Positions 1-5,058 of a stretch of 6,111 bases of DNA are shown here, piece after piece; the first letter of the stretch is position 1; the number at the start of each line of letters is the position of its first letter. Below the pieces are notes generated by a model that worked only from the letters and a program-made list of their open reading frames with translations, did no database searches and was not told the DNA's origin. Origin of the DNA: Moraxellaceae bacterium (lineage in GTDB: Bacteria > Pseudomonadota > Gammaproteobacteria > Pseudomonadales > Moraxellaceae); assembly GCA_014378805.1 (NCBI GenBank), contig JACMMY010000275.1, positions 1-6,111 of the forward strand, given 5' to 3'. The translations under genes were made by a program, and so were the position numbers.

Positions 1-24
1 CTGTTGCTTTAAAGGTAATGTCAT
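1..24 (-). CDS. Possible start of a downstream gene (partial, unidentified)
   Basis: Eight codons reading MTLPLKQQ run off the window edge on the minus strand. A GGAAG sequence (plus positions 35-39) lies 10 bases upstream of this ATG and could serve as a ribosome binding site. The frame is also open upstream to an ATG at 51-49, which would add nine residues (MRTVGSFSV), and an in-frame stop lies at 75-73. I do not recognise the protein. The fragment is too short to prove coding, so this is a suggestion based on start context and on a possible promoter just upstream. Confidence 0.28.
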
Positions 25-87
25 AACACTAAAACTTCCAACGGTGCGCATGTGCGCATAAGTAAAGCTGAATCATTTGTGAGGTTC

Positions 88-116
88 ATCATAAAACGAA
101 CGCACTAAAATGATAA
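88..116 (-). promoter_or_regulatory. Possible promoter downstream of the Smr gene
   Basis: On the minus strand a TATGAT hexamer (93-88, five of six matches to the -10 consensus) lies 17 bases after TTATCA (116-111, four of six matches to the -35 consensus). It sits just past the Smr stop codon and would start a transcript near position 81, ahead of the possible gene start at 51 or 24. The match was made by eye only. I saw no clear terminator between the Smr gene and this point, so read-through is equally possible. Confidence 0.25.
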
Positions 117-117
117 G

Positions 118-837
118 TTAATTGTCGCTAAATGCATCATTACCGCGTTTAAGCAAAACGAGTACTGCACCCGTACCACCTTGATTAGTTGGCGCACTAA
201 TAAATCCCATGACTTCTGGATGCTGTCTTAACCAACTATTTACATAGGTTTTCAGTGTTGCTTCAATGCCTTTGCCATGGACTATTTTAATCACAAGAGG
301 CGATAATGCTTCTGGATCAGATTGTGCGACTTTAATAATTTCTAACACAGCAGCGCGAGCTTGCTCTGTTGTACAACCATGTAAATCTACCGCATGAACC
401 CAGCGTAAATGACCTGCTTTAAGCTGTTCAAACACGCCATGTTGCAATGTCTTTTGGCGAAACGATAACGCCGCTTCACTGGCCACGGGATTGAGTAAGG
501 CTTTGGTATCCGAAATACCATCAATACTTGCTCCGTCAGTCCCGATTGCAGCTGCACGACGTGCAAGCATAGTGGCATTTACAGCCTTCGCCTTGATTAA
601 CTTAGGTGATGGTGTTTTAGGTAGTGCGATTTCCTGCGTAATTTGTTTTGTGCCTTGAATTGCATTTTTAAACAAAGCAGCAGAATCTGCATCTTGAGCC
701 GCAATTTTTGCAGCTTGTTCATCAGCAAGCCGTTGCTCAGCTTTGCTTTTTTCAATCTGCGCTTGTTTCTTTAAATCAGCTTTTAAAACAGTTAAACCTG
801 AAAAAGCCGCATTGATTGGCGCACTTGGCTTCGACAT
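118..837 (-). CDS. Smr-domain protein, SmrA/SmrB-like putative endonuclease
   Basis: The 239-residue protein has a C-terminal Smr domain. The DLHG motif is at residues 151-154, HGKG at 187-190 and a GGTGAV segment at 220-225. Just before the domain, residues 126-142 resemble the arginine/lysine-bearing linker found in front of Smr domains of the E. coli SmrB type. In that family the DxH of DLHG and the HGxG motif are needed for RNA cleavage, and E. coli SmrB cuts mRNA at collided ribosomes; that role here is inference. Residues 18-60 are rich in Ala, Lys, Gln and Glu and look helical or coiled. Residues 61-120 are probably a flexible linker. The protein is longer than E. coli SmrB (about 180 residues), mainly at the N-terminus. 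It starts 35 bases after trpC with no clear Shine-Dalgarno sequence, so it is probably translated from the trp transcript. No signal peptide or membrane segment is seen, so it is likely cytosolic. Confidence 0.9.
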   Translation of the reverse strand: MSKPSAPINAAFSGLTVLKADLKKQAQIEKSKAEQRLADEQAAKIAAQDADSAALFKNAIQGTKQITQEIALPKTPSPKLIKAKAVNATMLARRAAAIGTDGASIDGISDTKALLNPVASEAALSFRQKTLQHGVFEQLKAGHLRWVHAVDLHGCTTEQARAAVLEIIKVAQSDPEALSPLVIKIVHGKGIEATLKTYVNSWLRQHPEVMGFISAPTNQGGTGAVLVLLKRGNDAFSDN

Positions 838-872
838 ACTAAATACCGATCGACATGTTATTCATGAGTTCA

Positions 873-1670
873 TTAAATCGCTTTAGGCTTTCCGAAAAGA
901 GTCGTAAACGCTTCCCCAGGATTGGTCTCACGCATCATACTTTCACCAACCAAGAAAGTGTGGATACCTTGAGACTGCATCAATGCGACATCATTTGGTG
1001 TGTGGATTCCACTTTCTGTGACCAATAGTCGATCGGAAGGTATATATTTACTCAAACTAAGCGTTGTATTCAGACTGACTTTAAAATCTTTTAAGTTACG
1101 GTTGTTGACACCGATTAAGTGGGTCGGCAATTCTAAAGCACGTTCTAATTCCGCACGATCATGGACTTCTACCAAGACATCCATTTTCAGCTTAGTTGCA
1201 ACAAAATGCAGCTCATTCATTTGAGCATCTGATAAACACGCAACAATCAACAAAATACAATCTGCACCCAGCGCGCGACTTTCAATGATCTGATAAGGAT
1301 CAATCATAAAATCTTTACGAAGCACAGGAAGTTTAGTAACGGCTTGCGCTTCTTTGATATATAAATCATTACCTTGGAAAAAATCCACATCGGTCAACAC
1401 TGATAGACATGCAGCGCCTGCTTTTTCATATTGCGCAGCGATTTGGGCTGGATTGAAGTCCGCACGAATAACGCCTTTAGACGGCGAGGCTTTCTTAATT
1501 TCGGCAATCACTGCTGGGCGACGCCCAGCCAAACTTTTGGCAAAACCACGCACAGGCGATGCCATTTGCGCTAATTGCTCTAAGTCATTGAGTGAGCGTT
1601 TCTTGCGGCGTTCAACGAGTTCCTCACGTTTACGCGCAACAATTTTATCTAGAATAGTCGGGGTGCTCAT
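873..1670 (-). CDS. trpC: Indole-3-glycerol phosphate synthase
   Basis: This 265-residue TIM-barrel enzyme converts carboxyphenylamino-deoxyribulose 5-phosphate to indole-3-glycerol phosphate, with loss of CO2 and water, in tryptophan synthesis. By motif matching to the well-studied Sulfolobus enzyme, the catalytic residues are present: Glu57 and Lys59 in AEIKKASPSKG (56-66), Lys119 in LRKDF (117-121), Glu168 in VEVHD, Asn189 in GVNNRNL, and Glu219-Ser220 in TESGI. A phosphate-binding GES lies at 242-244. The length is normal for a monofunctional TrpC; unlike in E. coli there is no fused TrpF, so trpF must be elsewhere. The start at 1670 is preceded by a CCGAG sequence with a 7-base gap. The gene follows trpD after 28 bases and precedes the Smr gene by 35, which suggests one transcript. 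All key residues look intact. Confidence 0.97.
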   Translation of the reverse strand: MSTPTILDKIVARKREELVERRKKRSLNDLEQLAQMASPVRGFAKSLAGRRPAVIAEIKKASPSKGVIRADFNPAQIAAQYEKAGAACLSVLTDVDFFQGNDLYIKEAQAVTKLPVLRKDFMIDPYQIIESRALGADCILLIVACLSDAQMNELHFVATKLKMDVLVEVHDRAELERALELPTHLIGVNNRNLKDFKVSLNTTLSLSKYIPSDRLLVTESGIHTPNDVALMQSQGIHTFLVGESMMRETNPGEAFTTLFGKPKAI

Positions 1671-1698
1671 GCTAAAACTCGGGCTTTATAAATGAATG

Positions 1699-2769
1699 TT
1701 ATATTGGTGTAGTTTGTTGCAAAGTATGAGTAAATTCAGACAAAATCGATAGTTTTTCAAGCGCTTGTCCGCTATGAATTACATCCATAGCCAATTCAAC
1801 GCCTTGCTTAATGTTACTTGTAACGCCTGCAATATGCAGCGCAGCACCCGCATTAAACGCGATCATCTGTGCTGCCACGACGCTTGCGGCAGTAGTTTGC
1901 TTATCAAATGTATCTTTGATTAAACGGAGTGAATCTTTGGCATCCGTAATAGATAAAAGCGCTATGGATTGCGTCTTCAAACCGACATCTTCAGCGCGCA
2001 GCTGATATTCGGTGATTTCACCATCTTTTAATGAAACCACTTGGTTTGGTGCAGCGATCGAGAGTTCATCTAACCCATCATGGCTATGGACAACTAACGC
2101 ATGGACACTGCCAAGTTGCTGAAGAACTTCTGCCATTGGACGACACCATTCCAGTGCATACGCACCGATCAAATGATGGGTCAAACCAGTAGGGTTGGTC
2201 ATCGGACCGAGCAAATTGAAAATCGTGCGAATACCGAGTGCACGACGGACACCAATTGCATGACGCATCGCAGGATGATGCTGCGGCGCAAACATAAAAC
2301 CAATCCCTAAGGTTTCGATACAACGTGCGATTTGTTTACTATCGAGCTCTAAACTCACGCCAGCAGCCTCAAGCACGTCAGCGCTACCTGAAACGGATGA
2401 TGCAGAACGATTGCCATGCTTTGCAACACGTGCACCTGCGGCAGCAGCAACAAGGGCGGAGGCAGTTGAAACATTGACCAAATCCGCACCGTGACTTGTG
2501 CCACCAGTACCGACGATATCGACAGTACGATCAAGATTTGTAAGCGGAACGCGTTTCATCAGATCACGCATCGCCCGCACAGAACCTTCTAATTCAGCAA
2601 CCGACTCACCTTTGATGCGAAGTGCAACCAGAAATGCCGCAATCTGCGCATCATTGGCATGACCTTGCATAATCTCGAGCATCACTGCCTGCATTTCTGG
2701 CATTGACAGTGATTCACCTTGCAATAACGGTTCTAACGCAGCACGTATGAGCTTTGAATCAGGCTGCAT
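1699..2769 (-). CDS. trpD: Anthranilate phosphoribosyltransferase
   Basis: The enzyme transfers phosphoribosyl from PRPP to anthranilate, the second step of tryptophan synthesis after chorismate. I prefer the ATG at 2769 (356 residues) because a GGA lies six bases upstream of it; an in-frame ATG at 2784 (361 residues) has no Shine-Dalgarno. Family hallmarks, numbered from the longer start, are VDIVGTGG (88-95), NVSTAS (104-109), KHGNR (122-126), SGSADVLEAAG (132-142), FAPQHHPAM (165-173), VRRALGIRTIFNLLGP (179-194) and the Mg-binding DGLDE (236-240). The PRPP loop is odd: GTGG is followed by TSHGADLV instead of the usual Asp-Gly plus four residues, so the conserved Asp is absent at its usual place and the loop is about two residues longer. 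The rest, including the C-terminal GQALEKLSILSEF, looks intact and closely Acinetobacter-like, so I expect a working enzyme. It overlaps the end of trpG by 11 bases, which suggests translational coupling. Confidence 0.95.
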   Translation of the reverse strand: MQPDSKLIRAALEPLLQGESLSMPEMQAVMLEIMQGHANDAQIAAFLVALRIKGESVAELEGSVRAMRDLMKRVPLTNLDRTVDIVGTGGTSHGADLVNVSTASALVAAAAGARVAKHGNRSASSVSGSADVLEAAGVSLELDSKQIARCIETLGIGFMFAPQHHPAMRHAIGVRRALGIRTIFNLLGPMTNPTGLTHHLIGAYALEWCRPMAEVLQQLGSVHALVVHSHDGLDELSIAAPNQVVSLKDGEITEYQLRAEDVGLKTQSIALLSITDAKDSLRLIKDTFDKQTTAASVVAAQMIAFNAGAALHIAGVTSNIKQGVELAMDVIHSGQALEKLSILSEFTHTLQQTTPI

Positions 2770-3352
2770 AATTTTTCCACTCATCTAAAAAGCGTTTCAG
2801 TAACGCATGTCCATGTTCACTCAGAATCGATTCAGGGTGGAATTGAACGCCCTCAATTGGCAATTTTTTATGACGTAATCCCATGATTTCATCAACTTGA
2901 CCCTCAATTGCAGTCCAAGCTGTAATCTCAAGTGTTTCAGGTAACGTTTTTTTATCGACAATCAAAGAGTGATAGCGTGTAGCGTTAAATGGATTTGGTA
3001 AACCTTTGAACACGCCAATATCTGCATGGTGAATTTCAGAAATCCGACCATGCATGACTTCACGTGCACGAATGACATCACCACCAAATGCTTGGCCAAT
3101 TGCTTGATGACCCAAACAAACCCCAAGTAGTGGAATTTTTCCAGCAAAATGCTTAATGGCTTCTAGTGAAATACCCGCTTCCGTTGGAGAACATGGACCG
3201 GGTGAAATCACTAAATATTCTGGCTTCATATCCTCAATATCTTGGATTGTCACCTCATCATTACGCACAACTTTGACATCTTGACCTAGTTCGCCAAAAT
3301 ACTGCACGATGTTGTAGGTGAAACTGTCGTAATTGTCGATCATTAGGAGCAT
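2759..3352 (-). CDS. trpG: Anthranilate synthase glutamine amidotransferase subunit
   Basis: This 197-residue class I glutamine amidotransferase releases ammonia from glutamine and passes it to TrpE for anthranilate synthesis. The N-terminal MLLMIDNYDSFTYN is typical of TrpG/PabA. The oxyanion-forming PGP is at 51-53, the nucleophile Cys79 lies in GVCLGHQ (77-83), and His172 and Glu174 in FHPES (171-175) complete the triad. Length is normal. TrpG and PabA cannot be told apart by motif. In Acinetobacter the TrpG of a trpGDC cluster is reported to serve both anthranilate and p-aminobenzoate synthesis, and the same may hold here (inference). The start at 3352 has only a weak AGGG 11 bases upstream. 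It is the first gene of the trpGDC block; the large subunit gene trpE is not in this window. Confidence 0.96.
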   Translation of the reverse strand: MLLMIDNYDSFTYNIVQYFGELGQDVKVVRNDEVTIQDIEDMKPEYLVISPGPCSPTEAGISLEAIKHFAGKIPLLGVCLGHQAIGQAFGGDVIRAREVMHGRISEIHHADIGVFKGLPNPFNATRYHSLIVDKKTLPETLEITAWTAIEGQVDEIMGLRHKKLPIEGVQFHPESILSEHGHALLKRFLDEWKNYAA

Positions 3353-3427
3353 TTGGTGTATAACCCTATGTATTAAATGCGATGTCTATTTGCTGGCTTG
3401 AAGCACTTGAGATTGCTGTGCCTAAAA

Positions 3428-3455
3428 ATTAAAATCCGTTTCTCTTTTCTGCAAA
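3428..3455 (-). promoter_or_regulatory. Candidate promoter of trpGDC
   Basis: On the minus strand TTTGCA (3455-3450, four of six matches to the -35 consensus) is followed after 16 bases by TTTAAT (3433-3428, five of six matches to the -10 consensus). Transcription would begin near 3421, giving a leader of about 70 bases before trpG. A promoter is expected here because the purA terminator lies upstream. Other weak sigma-70-like pairs exist in this AT-rich stretch, so the exact site is uncertain. Confidence 0.35.
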
Positions 3456-3653
3456 GAGATAAATATCTTGCCCTATGCTGGGGCAATTGTAACACACGAC
3501 AAGTGATGATTCATCGTCTGAGACTTCATCATTCGCTGATTGGATTTCATGATCTGGTGAATTGGCTACAACGTTGAACTTTATAACGTACTCGAAAATT
3601 AATACGATCACAAAAAAACGACTATCAATCGATAATCGTTTTTTGAGTAACAT
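3429..3653 (-). CDS. Doubtful small reading frame between purA and trpG
   Basis: A 74-codon frame begins inside the purA terminator and ends at the candidate trp promoter. Its N-terminal part has a hydrophobic run (FFVIVLIF near residues 13-20), the middle is acidic (DEVSDDESS), and the C-terminal part has a CYNC pair. I do not recognise it. There is no Shine-Dalgarno before the ATG, and starting inside a terminator hairpin argues against expression from purA read-through. A shorter version from a GTG at 3611 is possible. It is most likely a chance frame. Confidence 0.12.
   Translation of the reverse strand: MLLKKRLSIDSRFFVIVLIFEYVIKFNVVANSPDHEIQSANDEVSDDESSLVVCYNCPSIGQDIYLFAEKRNGF
3441..3459. 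repeat. Perfect 7-bp inverted repeat over the candidate trp promoter
   Basis: The arms TCTCTTT (3441-3447) and AAAGAGA (3453-3459) are separated by five bases. The repeat covers the -35 hexamer and most of the spacer of the candidate trpG promoter. As DNA it has the shape of an operator; as RNA it would form an AU-rich hairpin only if transcription started further upstream. On the minus strand it is followed by a T-rich but interrupted stretch (GGATTTTAATTTTT), so a weak terminator is also imaginable. Confidence 0.4.
3468..3486. repeat. Perfect 6-bp inverted repeat upstream of trpG
   Basis: TTGCCC (3468-3473) and GGGCAA (3481-3486) are exact complements around a 7-base loop. No T run follows on either strand, so it is not an intrinsic terminator. 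It lies just upstream of the candidate -35 element and could be a protein-binding site or a chance repeat. Confidence 0.35.
3612..3645 (-). terminator. Intrinsic terminator of purA
   Basis: On the minus strand an A run leads into the stem ACGATTATC, a GATT loop and the arm GATAGTCGT, followed by a run of T residues through 3612. The nine-pair stem contains one G-U wobble in the minus-strand RNA. In the plus-strand RNA the same position would be a C-A mismatch. The structure therefore favours minus-strand termination, 25 bases after the purA stop. Flanking A and T runs could extend the stem. Confidence 0.88.
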
Positions 3654-3669
3654 TTACATTGAAAATAAA

Positions 3670-4986
3670 TTATTCAAAGGGGTGTCTTAACACAATCGTT
3701 TGTTCACGATCAGGGCCCGTTGAAATAATATCAACTGGGCAGCCAACGAGCTCTTCGATACGCTTGATATAAGCACGTGCATTCGCAGGAAGCTGTTCAA
3801 GTGTCGTTGCACCAATCGTTGATTCTGACCAACCTGGCATGGTTTCATAGACAGGTTTTACATTTTCAAATGCAGTCGCATCCGATGAACCAACGCAGCC
3901 GCCGCAATCAGTTGCTTCGTAGCGTACACAAATTTCGATTTCATCTAAACCATCAAGTACGTCAAGTTTGGTCAAGCAAATACCACTGATTGAGTTCAAT
4001 TCAACCGAACGACGCAGTGCAACGGTATCAAACCAACCACAACGACGTTGACGACCAGTAGTCGCACCAAACTCATGACCGATCGTGCCAAGGTGTTTAC
4101 CGATCGCGCTACCAGTGTCATTTGCTGCATCGTATGGCAATTCAGTTGGGAATGGACCTGCGCCAACACGTGTGGTGTAGGCTTTGGTGATGCCCAAAAC
4201 ATAATCTAAATAGAGTGGACCAACACCAGAACCCGTACTCACGCCACCTGCAGTCGTGTTGCTACTGGTGACATAAGGGTAGGTACCATGGTCGATATCG
4301 AGCAATGAACCTTGTGCGCCTTCAAACATCAAAGACTTACCAGCACGGCGATAATCATGCAATGTTTCAGTCACGTCGCATACGAGTGGACGAATGATTT
4401 CAGCCCATTCACGCGCTTGTTCTAAGGTTTTCTCATAATCAACCGCTTCAACACCGTAGTATTGAGTCAGGTGGAAGTTATGGTATTCCATAATTTCACG
4501 TAGACGTTCAGCAAAATCTGTATCACGAATCAGATCCGCTAAACGCAAGCCACGACGTGCAATTTTATCTTCGTAAGCAGGGCCAATACCACGACCTGTT
4601 GTTCCAATTTTTGATGCGCCGCGACGAATTTCACGCGCTTGATCGAGTGCCACATGGTAAGGCAGAATCAATGGGCAGTTTGGTGAAACGCGCAGACGTT
4701 CACGAACTGGAACCCCTTTTTCTTCCAACACTTTCATTTCTTTAATCAGCGCGTCAGGTGCAAGCACAACGCCATTGCCGATTAAGCAGAGTACGTTTTC
4801 ACGCAAAATGCCTGATGGAATCAAATGGAGAACGGTTTTTACACCGCCAACGACGAGTGTATGACCCGCATTATGACCGCCTTGAAAACGAACAACTGCG
4901 GCAGCTTGATCGGTGAGTAAATCCACGATCTTGCCTTTGCCTTCATCGCCCCATTGCGTGCCTAGTACGACAACATTCTTACTCAT
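3670..4986 (-). CDS. purA: Adenylosuccinate synthetase
   Basis: PurA joins IMP and aspartate using GTP to form adenylosuccinate, the first committed step from IMP to AMP. I prefer the ATG at 4986 (438 residues) because GGGAA lies eight bases upstream and the protein then begins MSKNVVVLGTQWGDEGKGK, as in relatives; an in-frame ATG at 5001 lacks a Shine-Dalgarno. Numbered from the preferred start, the GDEGKGK loop is at 13-19 with catalytic Asp14, His42 is in GGHNAGHT, the IMP-contacting IGTTGRGIGPAYEDK is at 127-141, the GATTGRQRRCGWFD segment is near 307-320, the guanine-binding TKLD is at 339-342, and STGPDR is at 422-427. Length and motifs are normal for the family. A CGGC pair at 361-364 is a small oddity. 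The gene follows hisZ by 72 bases and is closed by a strong terminator. Confidence 0.97.
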   Translation of the reverse strand: MSKNVVVLGTQWGDEGKGKIVDLLTDQAAAVVRFQGGHNAGHTLVVGGVKTVLHLIPSGILRENVLCLIGNGVVLAPDALIKEMKVLEEKGVPVRERLRVSPNCPLILPYHVALDQAREIRRGASKIGTTGRGIGPAYEDKIARRGLRLADLIRDTDFAERLREIMEYHNFHLTQYYGVEAVDYEKTLEQAREWAEIIRPLVCDVTETLHDYRRAGKSLMFEGAQGSLLDIDHGTYPYVTSSNTTAGGVSTGSGVGPLYLDYVLGITKAYTTRVGAGPFPTELPYDAANDTGSAIGKHLGTIGHEFGATTGRQRRCGWFDTVALRRSVELNSISGICLTKLDVLDGLDEIEICVRYEATDCGGCVGSSDATAFENVKPVYETMPGWSESTIGATTLEQLPANARAYIKRIEELVGCPVDIISTGPDREQTIVLRHPFE

Positions 4987-5010
4987 ACTACTGATTCCCA
5001 TTGATTTTAC

Positions 5011-5038
5011 ATTAACGACTTAAAACGACTAATTTCAA
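5011..5038 (-). promoter_or_regulatory. Possible purA promoter with 10-base-spaced direct repeats
   Basis: On the minus strand TTGAAA (5038-5033, five of six matches to the -35 consensus) is followed after 16 bases by GTTAAT (5016-5011, four of six matches to the -10 consensus). Between and into these elements the heptamer AGTCGTT occurs twice (5030-5024 and 5020-5014), ten bases apart. No terminator separates hisZ from purA, so purA may also be read from the hisZ transcript. Confidence 0.25.
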
Positions 5039-5058
5039 AAAACTGTATTAAAAATATA

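Larger units (their letters stand above)
3353..3669. other. Intergenic region between purA and trpG
   Basis: These 317 bases separate the purA stop from the trpG start. They hold the purA terminator (3612-3645), a 6-bp hairpin with a 7-base loop (3468-3486), a 7-bp inverted repeat (3441-3459) and a candidate trpG promoter (3428-3455). On the minus strand between the terminator and trpG I find no TGG triplet in any frame, so there is no leader peptide with Trp codons. A 74-codon minus-strand reading frame is described separately and is doubtful. No RNA gene is recognisable. Confidence 0.8.

Noticed and set aside
44..58. TGCGCA-TG-TGCGCA repeat as a terminator after the Smr gene
   Set aside because: The 2-base loop is too small for a good hairpin and no T run follows on either strand.
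2392..2394. Loss of a lysine in the TrpD segment SSVSG (usually SSKSG or SGKSG)
   Set aside because: This position varies among working TrpD enzymes; as I recall, the Mycobacterium tuberculosis protein has Leu there. It does not suggest a defect.
2770..2784. The upstream in-frame ATG at 2784 as the trpD start
   Set aside because: It has no Shine-Dalgarno, whereas the ATG at 2769 has GGA six bases upstream and gives a usual N-terminus. It cannot be fully excluded.
3441..3459. The TCTCTTT/AAAGAGA hairpin as an intrinsic terminator
   Set aside because: The stem is short and AU-rich and is followed by AACGG before any T-rich stretch, so it is a poor terminator compared with the one at 3612-3645.
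3377..3577. A 66-codon plus-strand frame in the purA-trpG spacer
   Set aside because: It has no Shine-Dalgarno, no recognisable motif and lies opposite the expected trp promoter region; it is probably chance.
3353..3611. A tryptophan attenuator leader peptide upstream of trpG
   Set aside because: The minus strand of this stretch contains no TGG triplet in any frame, so no leader peptide with Trp codons can be encoded.
4987..5001. The upstream in-frame ATG at 5001 as the purA start
   Set aside because: It has no Shine-Dalgarno and adds MGISS, which is not a usual PurA N-terminus; the ATG at 4986 follows GGGAA with an 8-base gap.
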